Positions 27,089 to 39,658 are shown, counted from the first letter of the stretch. The stretch is DNA of 64,000 nucleotides from Kaistia geumhonensis (GCF_030815145.1 NZ_JAUSWJ010000001.1:4268501-4332500), one strand, 5' to 3'. The notes: generated by a model from the letters alone, not told the origin. Made by a program: numbers and translations.

Positions 27089-27513
27089 GGTGCGGCGGCG
27101 CCTTCGGCGAACTGCGCCAGGAAGGCCTCGCTCGGCGCGATCGGCGTGATCACGTCGATCAGCACGCCGGCGGGGTCCGCGGTGATGAAATGCCGCTGCC
27201 CGAAAGGCTCGTCGCGCAGCGGCAGCAGGATCGGCAGTCCCCTGGCCGCAAGTTCGGCATGGACGGCATCGACATCGGCGACTTCGAAATTGAGCAGCAT
27301 GCCGCCGGCCGGGCGACCGCGCGCCGGCATGGGGATGGTCTCGTGGCCGGCATCGAGAACGGCGAGGTTTACCGTCTCGTCCTCGCTCGACTGGAGATGG
27401 ACATACCAGTCGCTCTCGAAAAGCGGCCGGAAGCCGAAATGCATCCGGTAGAAGGCGCTTACCGCACCGACGCCCTGCACCATGAGCACCGGATAGTACT
27501 GCGTCGTCTTCAT
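27085..27513 (-). CDS. VOC-family (glyoxalase/bleomycin resistance) protein
   Basis: A 142-aa vicinal-oxygen-chelate fold protein: [33 protein letters not shown] in the N-terminal half and [45 protein letters not shown] in the second half. Such proteins are metal-dependent lyases, dioxygenases or antibiotic-binding proteins; specificity is unknown. Divergent from a TetR regulator with a long inverted repeat between them, so probably inducible by its ligand. Confidence 0.88.
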   Translation of the reverse strand: MKTTQYYPVLMVQGVGAVSAFYRMHFGFRPLFESDWYVHLQSSEDETVNLAVLDAGHETIPMPARGRPAGGMLLNFEVADVDAVHAELAARGLPILLPLRDEPFGQRHFITADPAGVLIDVITPIAPSEAFLAQFAEGAAAP

Positions 27514-27537
27514 GGTCTTGCTCCCGCGTCCAGAAAC

Positions 27538-27578
27538 ATGCAGTCTGTATGTATCGTGAAATAACATACAGGCTGCAT
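27538..27578. promoter_or_regulatory. TetR operator
   Basis: ATGCAGTCTGTATGT (27538-27552) and ACATACAGGCTGCAT (27564-27578) are inverted arms matching at 14 of 15 positions around an 11-base spacer. It fills the gap between the divergent VOC and TetR genes and ends two bases before the TetR ATG, so the regulator should repress both. Confidence 0.75.
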
Positions 27579-27580
27579 GT

Positions 27581-28186
27581 ATGCAAGAGCGTCGGACCAA
27601 TCTCGCGCGGAGCATGGAGACGCGCGCGGCCCTCGTCGCGGCGGCGCGCGCCGTCTTCATCGAGCGCGGCTATGCGGCCGCCGGCACGCCGGAGGTCGTC
27701 GAGCGGGCCGGGCTCACGCGGGGCGCGCTCTATCACCACTTCGCCGACAAGCAGGCGCTGTTCGATGCCGTCGTCCGCGACGAGGCCGAACAGGTGGCGG
27801 CCGAAATCAGTGATTCATCCGTCGGCGCCGGGACGGCTCTCGCGGCACTCATGGCCGGGTCGCGCGCCTATTTCCGCGCGATGGAGAGGGAAGGGCGAAC
27901 GCGCCTGCTCCTCGTCGAGGGACCGGCCGTGCTGGGCCCCGAGCGGATGCGCGCGATCGATCTTGAGACCGGCGGGCGGGAATTGCGCGAGGGCGTCCGC
28001 GCCGTGCTCGGGATGGACGCCGACGCGGCCGAGGTCGAGGCTCTTGCCGATCTCGTCTCGGCGATGTTCGACCGCGCCGTGCTCGCCGGTGCCTGCGGCG
28101 CCGACCGCGCCGTCTACGAGACCGTCATCGACACCCTTCTCGCAATGATCGCGCGCCGCGAAGGCGAACCCGATCCTGCCGGCTAG
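27581..28186 (+). CDS. TetR-family transcriptional regulator
   Basis: A 201-aa regulator. The N-terminal HTH (about residues 15-60) reads [49 protein letters not shown]. The C-terminal domain has the TetR_C_33-like helices of unknown ligand. Adjacent to the operator described above and divergent from the VOC gene, its likely target. Its stop overlaps the convergent oxyR stop by four bases. Confidence 0.92.
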   Translation: MQERRTNLARSMETRAALVAAARAVFIERGYAAAGTPEVVERAGLTRGALYHHFADKQALFDAVVRDEAEQVAAEISDSSVGAGTALAALMAGSRAYFRAMEREGRTRLLLVEGPAVLGPERMRAIDLETGGRELREGVRAVLGMDADAAEVEALADLVSAMFDRAVLAGACGADRAVYETVIDTLLAMIARREGEPDPAG

Positions 28187-29106
28187 AGTCGGTCGCCGTC
28201 TCTGCGCGTCGTCTCGCTTGCGCGCATCGCCTCGACGACGAGGTCGCCGAAAGCCGCGAAATCGGCGATGCGGGGCGAGGAGCGGCGCCAGACGAGGCCG
28301 ATCTCGCGCTTCGGCTCCGGTTCGGCGAAGCGCGAGAGCGCGATTCGCGGATCGCGGGCCTCGATCTCGATGCAGATCTCGGGAAGCAGCGTCACGCCAT
28401 AGCCGTTGGCGACCATCTGCATGATGGTGGCGAGACTGGCCGAACCGAAACCGCTTTGCAGCTCCGATTTCTGGATCCGGCAATAGGTGAGCGCCTGGTC
28501 GCGCAGGCAGTGGCCTTCCTCGAGCAGCAGAAGCCGGTCGGCCGGAATGGCGTCGGGGCCGGCGAGGCGCGGCGGCGGCGATTCGGGGTTGGCCTGCCGC
28601 GCGAGCAGGAAGCGATCGGTGAAGAGCGGCCGGCTGCCGAGCGCGGGATCGCCCGGCGGCAGCGCCATCAGCAGAAGATCGAGCCGTCCCTGCGCCAGTT
28701 CCTGCGTCAGTTGATCGGTCCGCGTCTCGCGCAGCTGCAATTCGAGCGCCGGATAGGCGGCATTCACCCGCGGCAGGATGCGCGGCAGCAGGTAGGGCGC
28801 CACCGACGGGATCACGCCGAGCTTCAGCGTTCCGGAGAGGACGGCGCCGCCATGGCGTGCGAAATCGGTGAGGTCGCGGACATCGCCGAGAATGCGCGCC
28901 GCCCGGTCGGCGATCTCGCGGCCCTTCGGCGTCAGGGCGACGCGCCGGGCGCCGCGCTCCACGAGCGGCAGTCCGAGCACGGCCTCCAGCTCCTGGATCT
29001 GCTGCGAGAGCGCCGGCTGCGAGATGCCGCACTCGTCCGCGGCGCGGCCGAAATGCAGCCGGCGCGCGACGGCGTCGAAATAGCGGAGCTGGCGAAGCGT
29101 GATCAA
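28183..29106 (-). CDS. oxyR: Hydrogen-peroxide sensor OxyR (LysR family)
   Basis: A LysR regulator with N-terminal HTH (ITLRQLRYFDAVARRLHFGRAADECGISQPALSQQIQELE) and the OxyR redox pair GHCLRDQALTYC. I choose the TTG at 29106 rather than the ATG at 29163: it has GAGG five bases upstream, gives 307 aa (E. coli OxyR is 305), and places the cysteines at 200 and 209, next to E. coli Cys199/Cys208; the longer reading would bury the operator inside the gene. Divergent from katA, which it should activate when the disulfide forms. TTG starts are rare in this window (another at 30,863). Confidence 0.9.
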   Translation of the reverse strand: MITLRQLRYFDAVARRLHFGRAADECGISQPALSQQIQELEAVLGLPLVERGARRVALTPKGREIADRAARILGDVRDLTDFARHGGAVLSGTLKLGVIPSVAPYLLPRILPRVNAAYPALELQLRETRTDQLTQELAQGRLDLLLMALPPGDPALGSRPLFTDRFLLARQANPESPPPRLAGPDAIPADRLLLLEEGHCLRDQALTYCRIQKSELQSGFGSASLATIMQMVANGYGVTLLPEICIEIEARDPRIALSRFAEPEPKREIGLVWRRSSPRIADFAAFGDLVVEAMRASETTRRDGDRL

Positions 29107-29131
29107 TCCGCCCTCGTCGGAAACCGGCGTC

Positions 29132-29156
29132 GTGCGATCAGATAAACTTATCGCAC
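29132..29156. promoter_or_regulatory. OxyR operator (nested palindrome)
   Basis: GTGCGAT (29132-29138) and ATCGCAC (29150-29156) flank an inner GATAA-AC-TTATC palindrome (29141-29152). It lies in the oxyR-katA divergent region. LysR regulators bind such T-N11-A palindromes; the site would serve OxyR autoregulation and catalase induction. Confidence 0.6.
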
Positions 29157-29258
29157 GCACCATTCAATGTGATTGGAACCGATCCAGACTGCATGGCATG
29201 GTAGCGCCATTCGAGCGGGCCGCATTCGAATGACCCGCGATCATCCATGGAGGGCGCC

Positions 29259-30743
29259 ATGACGGACAAACCGACGGACACGCCGAGCACCTTGACCACG
29301 ACGGCGGGTGCGCCGGTCGCTGACAACCAGAACTCGCTTTCGGCCGGCCAGCGCGGCCCGCTCCTGATGCAGGACTGGCAGCTCATCGAGAAGCTGGCGC
29401 ATCAGAACCGCGAGCGCATTCCCGAGCGCGTCGTCCACGCCAAGGGCTGGGGCGCGCATGGCACGCTCACGGTCACGCACGACATCACGAAATACACCAA
29501 GGCGAAGATCTTCTCCGAGGTCGGCAAGAAGACCGATCTCATCGCCCGTTTCTCGACGGTGGCGGGCGAACTCGGCGCCGCCGATGCCGAGCGCGACGTG
29601 CGCGGCTTCGCGGTCAAGTTCTACACCGAGGAGGGCAACTGGGACCTCGTCGGCAACAACACGCCCGTCTTCTTCGTCCGCGACCCGCTGAAGTTCCCCG
29701 ACTTCATCCACACGCAGAAGCGCCACCCGAAGACCAACCTCCGTTCGCCGACGGCGATGTGGGACTTCTGGTCGCTTTCGCCCGAGAGCCTGCATCAGGT
29801 GACGATCCTGTTCTCGGATCGCGGCCTGCCGCAGAATGTCCGGCACATGCACGGGTTCGGTTCGCATACGTTCTCGTTCATCAACGCTGCGAACGAACGC
29901 TTCTGGGTGAAGTTCCATTTCAAGTCGCTGCAGGGCATCAAGAACTGGACGAACAGCGAGGCGGCCGGCGTCGTCGGCCAGACCCGCGAGTCGACGCAGG
30001 AGGATCTCTTCGGCGCCATCGAGCGCGGCGACTTCCCGCGCTGGCGCTTCGCCGTCCAGATCATGCCCGAGGCCGATGCGGACAAGACGCCCTACAATCC
30101 CTTCGACCTCACCAAGGTGTGGCCGCATGGCGACTATCCGCTCATCGATGTCGGCATCATGGAATTGAACCGCAACGCGGACAATTACTTCGCCGAGATC
30201 GAGCAGGCGGCGTTCTCGCCCTCGAACATCGTGTCGGGCATCGGCTTCTCGCCGGACAAGATGCTGCAGGCGCGCATCTTCTCCTATGCCGACGCGCATC
30301 GTTACCGGCTCGGCACGCATTACGAGGCGCTGCCGGTGAACCATCCGAAGGTGCCGGTGCACAACTACCACAAGGACGGGCAGATGCGCTTCTTCCCGCC
30401 GGGCGCCCCGTCCGACGCCTATTACGAGCCGAACTCCTTCTCCGGCCCGAAGCAGGACGAGCGCTTCCGCGAGCCGCCGTTGAAGATTTCCGGCGACGCG
30501 GACCGCTACGACCATCGCTCCGGCAATGACGACTACACGCAGGCGGGCAATCTCTTCCGCCTGATGTCGCCGGAGCAGAAGCAGCAGCTCTACGGCAACA
30601 TCGCCGCGGCGATGCAGGGCGTCCCGGTCGAGATCGTCAACCGGCAACTCGTGCATTTCTACCGCGCCGATCCCGATTACGGCATCGGTGTCGCCGCTGC
30701 GCTCGGCCTCCCGACCGACGGTCTGGCCGCCGCCGCGGAGTGA
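29259..30743 (+). CDS. katA: Catalase (clade 3, heme)
   Basis: A 494-aa monofunctional heme catalase that converts H2O2 to water and O2. Catalytic His60 ([13 protein letters not shown]), Asn133 ([12 protein letters not shown]) and the proximal heme Tyr near residue 344 ([14 protein letters not shown]) are present. The ATG at 29259 is preferred over one 12 bases earlier because GGAGG lies six bases before it. Divergent from oxyR and followed by a strong terminator, so monocistronic. Confidence 0.95.
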   Translation: MTDKPTDTPSTLTTTAGAPVADNQNSLSAGQRGPLLMQDWQLIEKLAHQNRERIPERVVHAKGWGAHGTLTVTHDITKYTKAKIFSEVGKKTDLIARFSTVAGELGAADAERDVRGFAVKFYTEEGNWDLVGNNTPVFFVRDPLKFPDFIHTQKRHPKTNLRSPTAMWDFWSLSPESLHQVTILFSDRGLPQNVRHMHGFGSHTFSFINAANERFWVKFHFKSLQGIKNWTNSEAAGVVGQTRESTQEDLFGAIERGDFPRWRFAVQIMPEADADKTPYNPFDLTKVWPHGDYPLIDVGIMELNRNADNYFAEIEQAAFSPSNIVSGIGFSPDKMLQARIFSYADAHRYRLGTHYEALPVNHPKVPVHNYHKDGQMRFFPPGAPSDAYYEPNSFSGPKQDERFREPPLKISGDADRYDHRSGNDDYTQAGNLFRLMSPEQKQQLYGNIAAAMQGVPVEIVNRQLVHFYRADPDYGIGVAAALGLPTDGLAAAAE

Positions 30744-30763
30744 TCCGACCCGTCTCGACACGG

Positions 30764-30796
30764 AACGGCCCCGCCTCGCGCGGGGCCGTTTTCGTT
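30764..30796 (+). terminator. Rho-independent terminator after katA
   Basis: AACGGCCCCGC and GCGGGGCCGTT (11-base perfect arms, 30764-30774 and 30780-30790) around a 5-base loop, followed by TTCGTT. The stem ends in TTTT. Confidence 0.85.
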
Positions 30797-30862
30797 CATG
30801 GCCGGCTTTCGTCCCTCGCCCCGGCTTGCTACGACGCCTCGTCCATTTGAGGAGGCGTCGCG

Positions 30863-31591
30863 TTGCAGATCGATATCTCCGAGCTGGCGGAAGCCTTTCC
30901 CGAGTTCCGCGTCGCGGTCGTGCTCTTTGACGGGCTTTCGATCCCGCCCATCCGTCCCGAGCCCCTCGACCGCGCGATCGCGGAGCGGGAGGCGGCGGCG
31001 CTGGAGCGCTTCGGCGCGACGGAGCTGTCGGCCATCGACGGCGTCGCGGCCTGGCGGCGGGCCTATCGCGCTTTCGGCATCAAGAAGACCAGCTACCGGT
31101 CGTCCGTCGAGCGGCTGATGAAGAACGTGCTGGCGGGGCGGCGGCTTCCCGGGATCAACGGTTTCGTCGACGCCTACAATGCCGTGTCGCTGGCCCATGT
31201 CCTACCGATCGGCGCCGACGATCTCGACCATGTCGCGGGCGACATCGCCTTCCGCTTCGCGCGGCCGGGCGACAGCTTCCTCGACATGGCGGGCGGCGAG
31301 GACGGCGAAGGCGGTGCCGGCGAGGATCCGCCCAAGCCCGGCGAGGTGGTCTATGCCGATGGCGAGAAGGTGCTCTGCCGGCGCTGGAACTGGCGGCAGG
31401 ACATGCGCTCCCTCGTCCTGCCGGCGACGCGGCGCGCGGTGGTGACGATCCAGTCGAACGGCTGGGGCAGCGTCGAGGCCGCGGCCGACGACCTCCTGCG
31501 CCTGGTCGCCGGGACGTCCGGCGGACGTGCCGCGGTCTTCGTCGCCGGGCGCGACCGGCCGCGCGTGGAAATCGTGCCGCCGGCCGTCTGA
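30863..31591 (+). CDS. B3/B4 tRNA-binding domain protein
   Basis: A 242-aa protein resembling the B3/B4 editing domain of phenylalanyl-tRNA synthetase beta chain (WRRAYRAFGIKKTSYRSSVERLMKNVLAGRRLPGINGFVDAYNAVSL). Stand-alone members may edit mischarged tRNA or bind free tRNA; function unproven. An acidic Gly-Glu-rich insert (AGGEDGEGGAGEDPP) lies near residue 150. The start is TTG at 30863, set by GGAGG seven bases upstream. Confidence 0.85.
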   Translation: MQIDISELAEAFPEFRVAVVLFDGLSIPPIRPEPLDRAIAEREAAALERFGATELSAIDGVAAWRRAYRAFGIKKTSYRSSVERLMKNVLAGRRLPGINGFVDAYNAVSLAHVLPIGADDLDHVAGDIAFRFARPGDSFLDMAGGEDGEGGAGEDPPKPGEVVYADGEKVLCRRWNWRQDMRSLVLPATRRAVVTIQSNGWGSVEAAADDLLRLVAGTSGGRAAVFVAGRDRPRVEIVPPAV

Positions 31592-31602
31592 GCCCTTTAC
31601 TC

Positions 31603-31622
31603 ATATAAAGATATCTTTATAT
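31603..31622. promoter_or_regulatory. ArsR/SahR-type operator of the methionine operon
   Basis: ATATAAAGATATCTTTATAT, a perfect 20-base palindrome in otherwise GC-rich DNA, 40 bases before the GTG start of the ArsR-methyltransferase gene. It matches the AT-rich palindromes described for ArsR-family regulators of the methionine/SAM cycle, and implies autoregulation of the operon. Confidence 0.8.
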
Positions 31623-31662
31623 CTTGCGGAAGCCGCTCTTCGCGGCATCCGGAGGATGGCTG

Positions 31663-32670
31663 GTGGACGGCGGTGCCGAGAAGCTCGATGTGGAGACGCT
31701 GGTCGCGACGCTGAAGGCGGCCGGCGAGCCGACGCGGCTGCGCATCCTGGCGCTGCTGTGCCGCAGCGAGCTGACGGTGAAGGATCTCACCGCGATCCTC
31801 GGCCAGTCGCAGCCGCGCATCTCGCGCCATCTGAAGCTGCTGGCCGATTGCGGGCTGATCGCGCGCTATCCGGAAGGCGCCTGGGTCTATTATCGCCTCG
31901 CCGAAAGCGATCCCGGCCGCCGCATCGCGCAGAGCCTCGTCGGGGTCGCCGATCCGGCCGATCCGGAGCTGGTGCGCGACCGCGAATGGCTGGCGGCCGT
32001 CAAGCGGCAGCACCAGAGCGAGGCCTCGCGCTATTTCGCCGACAATGCCGCCGACTGGGACACGATCCGCTCGCTGCATGTCCCCGATGCAGCGGTCGAG
32101 CAGGCGATGGCGAAGCTGGTCGGTGACCGGCCGATCGACCGCTTTCTCGACATCGGGACCGGCACGGGCCGTCTGCTCGAGCTCTTCGCGCCGATCTATC
32201 GCAGCGGCGTCGGCATCGACGCCTCGACCGCGATGCTCGCCGTCGCGCGGGCCAATCTCGACAAGGCCGGCGTGACGCAGGCACAGGTGCGCCTCGGCGA
32301 CATCATGAAGCTGCCCTTCGCGCGCGACAGCTTCGATCTCGTCGCGATCCATCAGGTGCTGCACTATCTCGACGATCCGGCCGAGGCGCTCGGCGAGGCG
32401 GCGCGCGTGCTGCGGCCGGGCGGGCGTCTGCTCGTCGCCGATTTCGCCCCGCACGGGCTCGAATTCCTGCGCGAGAAGCATGCGCATCGCCGGCTCGGCT
32501 TCTCGCATGACGCGATGCTCGGCTGGACACGCGGGCTGGGGCTCGAAACGGAAAAGGTTCTCGATCTCGGCGCGGGCGCCGGGGCCGATTCACTCACGGT
32601 GACGCTTTGGCTGGTGCGCGATCCGCGCTTCACCATGGCGGGCGTCGAACGGGGCTGGGAGAGCGCATGA
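31663..32670 (+). CDS. ArsR regulator fused to SAM-dependent methyltransferase
   Basis: A 335-aa fusion: N-terminal ArsR winged helix (about residues 8-90, GEPTRLRILALLCRSELTVKDLTAILGQSQPRISRHLKLLADCGLI) and a C-terminal class I methyltransferase domain with SAM motif FLDIGTGTGRLLEL near residue 160. The start is GTG at 31663 because GGAGG lies seven bases upstream; an in-frame TTG at 31624 would abut the operator. It overlaps metF by four bases. The methyltransferase domain may act as a SAM/SAH sensor rather than an enzyme, so it probably represses this operon according to methyl-cycle state (inference). Confidence 0.88.
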   Translation: MDGGAEKLDVETLVATLKAAGEPTRLRILALLCRSELTVKDLTAILGQSQPRISRHLKLLADCGLIARYPEGAWVYYRLAESDPGRRIAQSLVGVADPADPELVRDREWLAAVKRQHQSEASRYFADNAADWDTIRSLHVPDAAVEQAMAKLVGDRPIDRFLDIGTGTGRLLELFAPIYRSGVGIDASTAMLAVARANLDKAGVTQAQVRLGDIMKLPFARDSFDLVAIHQVLHYLDDPAEALGEAARVLRPGGRLLVADFAPHGLEFLREKHAHRRLGFSHDAMLGWTRGLGLETEKVLDLGAGAGADSLTVTLWLVRDPRFTMAGVERGWESA

Positions 32671-33584
32671 TGAGCGAGGCCGCCGCGCGGGCAAGCCGGA
32701 CGAAGAGCGGGAGCGACGGGCTCCGCGTGTCGTTCGAGTTCTTTCCGCCGAAGACCGAGGCGATGGAGGAGACGCTGTGGCGCTCAATCGAGCGGCTTGC
32801 GCCGCTCGCGCCGTGCTTCGTCTCGGTGACCTATGGCGCCGGCGGCTCGACCCGCGAGCGCACGCATGCGACCGTTTCGCGCATTCTCGCCGAGACGGCG
32901 CTGAAGCCGGCGGCGCATCTCACCTGTGTCGGCGCGACCCGCGCCGAGGTCGACGCGGTCGTCGATGCCTATGCCGAGGCCGGCGTTCGCCACATCGTCG
33001 CGCTGCGCGGCGATCCGGCCGAGGGCATCGGCGCCGCCTATCGCCCGCATCCCGGCGGCTATGACCGCTCGGCCGATCTCGTCGCCGCCATCCGCTCCCG
33101 CCATCCCGAGATCGAGGTCTCGGTCTCGGCCTATCCCGAGCGCCATCCCGAAAGCGCCGACTGGGCGACCGAGATCGACAATCTGAAGCGCAAGGTCGAC
33201 GCGGGCGCCACCCGCGCCATCACGCAGTTCTTCTTCGACAACGACCTCTATGCCGCCTATCGCGACCGCGTCGCCGCGGCCGGCCTCGACATTCCGATCG
33301 TTCCCGGCATCGTGCCGGTGCTGAATTTCACCCAGACCGCGAAGTTCGCCGAAAAAGCCGGCGCCAGCGTGCCGCCCTGGTTCGCCGCGCGCTTCGAGGG
33401 CCTCGAGGACGACGCCGCGACGCGCCAGCTGGTCGCCGCCGCCGTGTGCGCCGAACAGGTCTTCGACCTCGTCGACCGCGGCGTGGCCGACTTTCATTTC
33501 TACACGATGAACCGCGCCGATCTCGTCTACGCTATCTGCCACCTCCTCGGCATGCGGCCTACCCGGGTCGCCGCGGCGGCGTGA
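32667..33584 (+). CDS. metF: 5,10-methylenetetrahydrofolate reductase
   Basis: A 305-aa TIM-barrel flavoprotein with motifs [49 protein letters not shown] and ITQFFFDND. It reduces methylene-THF to methyl-THF, the methyl donor for the methionine synthase encoded next. Overlaps the regulator gene by four bases (ATGA) and is followed 16 bases later by the first metH fragment. Cytoplasmic; length typical. Confidence 0.95.
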   Translation: MMSEAAARASRTKSGSDGLRVSFEFFPPKTEAMEETLWRSIERLAPLAPCFVSVTYGAGGSTRERTHATVSRILAETALKPAAHLTCVGATRAEVDAVVDAYAEAGVRHIVALRGDPAEGIGAAYRPHPGGYDRSADLVAAIRSRHPEIEVSVSAYPERHPESADWATEIDNLKRKVDAGATRAITQFFFDNDLYAAYRDRVAAAGLDIPIVPGIVPVLNFTQTAKFAEKAGASVPPWFAARFEGLEDDAATRQLVAAAVCAEQVFDLVDRGVADFHFYTMNRADLVYAICHLLGMRPTRVAAAA

Positions 33585-33600
33585 GCAAGGAGCAGGATCG

Positions 33601-34664
33601 ATGACCAATAAGGGACATGTCCGAAGCGCAGTACTCGCCGCCGAGGCCGCGAAGCGCATCCTCGTGCTCGACGGTGCCATGGGCACGATGATCCAGCGCC
33701 TGAAGCTCACCGAGGCCGATTTCCGCGGCGAGCGGTTCAAGGACTGGCCGCGCGACCTCAAGGGCAACAACGACCTCCTGATCCTGACGCGGCCCGACGC
33801 TGTCGAGGCCATCCACCGGCAGTATTTCGAGGCCGGCGCCGATATCGTCGAGACCAACACCTTTTCGTCCACCTCGATCGCGCAGGCCGATTACGGGATG
33901 GAGGCGCTCGCCTACGAGCTGAACTTCGAGGGTGCCCGCATCGCCCGCCGCGCCGCCGACGCCGTCGCCGCCGCGACAGGCCGGCCGCGTTTCGTCGCCG
34001 GTGCGATCGGACCGACCAACCGCACCGCCTCGATCTCGCCCGACGTCAACAATCCCGGCTTCCGCGCCGTCACCTTCGACGAGCTTCGCGCGGCCTATGC
34101 CGAGGCCACCCGCGGTCTCGTCGACGGCGGCGCCGATCTCATCCTGATCGAGACGATCTTCGATACGCTGAACGCCAAGGCCGCCGTCGCCGCGGTCGAG
34201 GACGTCTTCGAGGAGAAGGGCGTCAGCCTGCCGGTCATGATTTCGGGGACGATCACGGATCTGTCCGGGCGCACGCTTTCGGGCCAGACGCCGACCGCCT
34301 TCTGGTATTCGCTGCGCCATGCGAGGCCCTTCTCGATCGGGCTCAATTGCGCGCTCGGTGCGCGCGAGATGCGCGCCCATATCGACGAGATCGGACGCGT
34401 CGCCGACACGCTGGTCTGCGCCTATCCGAATGCCGGGCTCCCGAACGAATTCGGCGAATATGACGAGAGCCCCGAGGCGATGGCGAAGCTGGTCGGCGAG
34501 TTCGCGCGCTCCGGCCTCGTCAATGTCGTCGGCGGCTGCTGCGGCACGACGCCGGATCACATCGGCGCCATCGCGCAGGCCGTCGAGGGCGTCGCTCCGC
34601 GCCGCATCCCCGAAGTGGCGCCGCAGCTCCGCCTGTCCGGCCTGGAGCCCTTCACCGCGGCGGC

Positions 34665-34668
<4 letters not shown>
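33601..34668 (+). CDS. metH: Methionine synthase, homocysteine-binding subunit (split MetH N-part)
   Basis: A 355-aa homocysteine S-methyltransferase domain: [22 protein letters not shown] at the start, and zinc-ligand cysteines in [11 protein letters not shown] (near 249) and [11 protein letters not shown] (near 313). It ends RLSGLEPFT plus three Ala, exactly at the linker that in one-piece MetH leads into the folate domain. The remaining domains are on the next gene, whose GTG start overlaps this stop (GTGA) in another frame. Together they should transfer methyl from methyl-THF via cobalamin to homocysteine. AAGGAG precedes the ATG. Confidence 0.92.
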
Positions 34669-37418
<2,750 letters not shown>

Positions 37419-37421
37419 GGG

Positions 37422-38426
37422 TCAGCCGCTGCCGAAAAGATGCGACCACGGCATCGGCGGCCGCTGTCCGGTTCGTTCGAGATATTTCTGGAGCACGAGC
37501 AGCGAGACGAGCCGCTCGTTCTCCTCGTCGCGGAACGCGGCGACATAGCGATTGGCCTCGGCGATGATCGACCGCGCCTCGTCCTCGTTGCGGTCGTAAT
37601 AGGCGACGACGTCCTCGAGATCGGCGAAATCGGGCCTGACCTCGACGAAATGCCGCCCCGGCACCAGCGTCCCTTCCATGAACCATGTCTCGTAGACGGG
37701 CCGCGGCATCAGGCACAGCGACTGCGAGGCGAGGATCCATTTGAGATTGGTCGCGACGTCGTAGCCCTCGACCGAGATCAGGTAGCGGTGGCGGAGCTGC
37801 TCGGCGATGCCGAGATAGGGTTTCGCCGCGATCCCGTCATGCTCGCGGCCGACATGGCCGATATCGTGGACCGCATGGTCATGGAAGCGCCGCACCAGCG
37901 TGTCGCGCAGGCCCGAATGATCGGCGATCGCGCCACGCCAGACCGCGCTCTTGCGCTTGTCGGCGAAGGCGACGGGGTCGTGATGCAGCGTGAAATGCCT
38001 GAGCTTGTCGAGCTTGAAGAGCACGGAATTGCGGTTGTCGCCGTGGATCGGCCGGCTCTTGACGATGGTCGGCTCCGGCGGAACGGTGATCAGGTCGCCG
38101 AAGAAGTAGCGGAGCCTGGCCTCGCCGCCGAAATACTTGGCATATTGCTTGAGGTCATAGGAATAATAGGTCGACGGCCGGACGGGGATGTCGCGGACGC
38201 GGCGGCCTTCGGCCAGCTGCGACGCCGTATCCAGCTTGTTGCAGTAATTGACGCGACGGATGATGTCGTCGGATGGCGGCGCTTCCGAAAGACGGGCGAA
38301 GATGCGCTGGAGCCGGCTCTGGTAGACGGCATAGGGCAGGGCATCGCGGGCGACGCCGCGGATATAGAAGCTCGCGCGCCGCCAGGTCCGCCCGAGATCC
38401 GGCGCCGATCGGCCACCCTTCGCCAT
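37422..38426 (-). CDS. Glycosyltransferase family 90 (CAP10/LpsA-like)
   Basis: A 334-aa protein. The C-terminal half has the CAP10/GT90 pattern: LISVEGYDVATNLKWILASQSLCLMP, WFMEGTLVPGRHFVEVRPDFADLEDVVAYY and an IIAEANRYVAAF helix. LpsA-type members act in lipopolysaccharide core or surface glycan synthesis. No signal peptide. It is convergent with metH (3-base gap) and divergent from azlC. Sugar specificity cannot be told. Confidence 0.85.
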   Translation of the reverse strand: MAKGGRSAPDLGRTWRRASFYIRGVARDALPYAVYQSRLQRIFARLSEAPPSDDIIRRVNYCNKLDTASQLAEGRRVRDIPVRPSTYYSYDLKQYAKYFGGEARLRYFFGDLITVPPEPTIVKSRPIHGDNRNSVLFKLDKLRHFTLHHDPVAFADKRKSAVWRGAIADHSGLRDTLVRRFHDHAVHDIGHVGREHDGIAAKPYLGIAEQLRHRYLISVEGYDVATNLKWILASQSLCLMPRPVYETWFMEGTLVPGRHFVEVRPDFADLEDVVAYYDRNEDEARSIIAEANRYVAAFRDEENERLVSLLVLQKYLERTGQRPPMPWSHLFGSG

Positions 38427-38593
38427 TCGCCCGTCCTTGTCACATCCGCACCGGCGGCCTCTTTACGATGCGCGATTGCGGCAGGCAAATTGCCGCGAGG
38501 CAACGCTGGAAGGCGCGGCGCGTTTCGGATAGGCACAGCCGATCCCTCACATTCGGAGCCGGCCGCCGGCGCGAATCGACCGAGCTACCCCTC

Positions 38594-39319
38594 ATGTCCG
38601 CCTCACACCATCCCAGCCGGTTCACCCGCGACGGATTCATGCGCGGCTTCATGGAAGGCATCGGCCTGCTGCCGGGCATGATCGCCTTCGGCGCGGTGTT
38701 CGGCGTGCTGGCCGAGGGCGCGGGACTTCCCGTCGTCGGCGCGACGGCGATGAGCGCCTTCGTCTTTTCCGGCACGGCGCAACTGCTCGCGGTGCATTCC
38801 TGGGGCGCGCCCGATCTGCTGCTCGCGACGGTCGTCGCGGTCGTCGCCATGAATGCGCGCTATGTCCTGTTCGGAGCGGCGATCCAGCCCTGGATGCGTG
38901 GCGTATCGCCGTGGATCGCCTATCCCTCGCTGTTCCTGCTCGTCGATCCGAATTGGGCGACGGCGATGCGCGAGCGCGATGCCGGCCGGCACGATGTCGC
39001 CGTCTTCGTCGGCATGGGCGCCGCCTGCATGGTCGGGTGGCTCGCCGGAACCATCGCCGGCGCCGGCTTCGGCAGCCTGCTCGGCGATCCGCGCCGGCTC
39101 GGCCTCGATTTCTTCCTGCCCGCCTTCTTCCTGTCGCTCGCCTGCGGCTTCTGGAAGGGAAGGGGCGATCTCCTGCCGTTTGCGATCGGCGCGGCGGTGG
39201 CCTTGGTCTTCGACCGCTATGTCGGCGGTTCCTGGCATGTGCTCGCCGGCGGATTGGCCGGCAGCCTGTTCGCCGCCTTCATGCCGCGGAAGCCGAAGGC
39301 GGAGGAGGCCGCGCGATGA
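38594..39319 (+). CDS. azlC: AzlC-family branched-chain amino acid exporter subunit
   Basis: A 241-aa polytopic membrane protein: FMEGIGLLPGMIAFGAVFGVLAEGAGLP, MSAFVFSGTAQLLAV and LVDPNWATAM are AzlC signatures. AzlC with small partner AzlD forms an exporter of branched-chain amino acids (or azaleucine). Its stop overlaps azlD by four bases. The 167-base gap from the divergent glycosyltransferase gene holds its promoter. Confidence 0.92.
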   Translation: MSASHHPSRFTRDGFMRGFMEGIGLLPGMIAFGAVFGVLAEGAGLPVVGATAMSAFVFSGTAQLLAVHSWGAPDLLLATVVAVVAMNARYVLFGAAIQPWMRGVSPWIAYPSLFLLVDPNWATAMRERDAGRHDVAVFVGMGAACMVGWLAGTIAGAGFGSLLGDPRRLGLDFFLPAFFLSLACGFWKGRGDLLPFAIGAAVALVFDRYVGGSWHVLAGGLAGSLFAAFMPRKPKAEEAAR

Positions 39320-39636
39320 CCATCGATCCCTCCACGCCGGCCGGCCTCGCGCTCGTCATCGCCGCGATGACGGTGACCGCCTATATGACGCGCGTCGCCG
39401 GCTTCTTCCTGATGCGCTTCGTCGCCGTGACGCCGCGCGTCGAGGCCTGGCTCAAGGCGCTGCCGCTCGCGATCATGGGATCGATCCTGGCGCCGATCGC
39501 GGCCCATGGCGGCCCGGCCGAATATGCCGGCTTCGCCGCGACCATCGCCGTGTTCCTGCTCAAGCGGAACGACATTCTCGCCGCTCTCGCCGGCATGGCG
39601 ACGGTCGCGCTGCTGCGCGCCGGCTTCGGCTTCTAG
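39316..39636 (+). CDS. azlD: AzlD-family exporter subunit
   Basis: A 106-aa membrane protein with about three to four helices (ALVIAAMTVTAYMTRVAGFFLMRF, ALPLAIMGSILAPIAAHGGPAEYAGFAATIAVFLL). GGAGGAGG lies seven bases before its ATG and the ATG overlaps the azlC stop. Works with AzlC in amino acid export. Confidence 0.92.
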   Translation: MTIDPSTPAGLALVIAAMTVTAYMTRVAGFFLMRFVAVTPRVEAWLKALPLAIMGSILAPIAAHGGPAEYAGFAATIAVFLLKRNDILAALAGMATVALLRAGFGF

Positions 39637-39658
39637 GAAGGTCTCTTCAGCCGCGCGA

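Noticed and set aside
29164-29258. Second OxyR site or heat-shock type promoter in the katA leader (repeated ATTCGA words)
   Set aside because: The repeats are short and direct, with no symmetry that fits a known regulator.
33585-33600. Possible SAM or cobalamin riboswitch in front of metF or metH
   Set aside because: The genes overlap or are 16 bases apart, leaving no room, and no cobalamin-box or SAM-riboswitch motif was seen upstream of the operon, where the ArsR palindrome sits.
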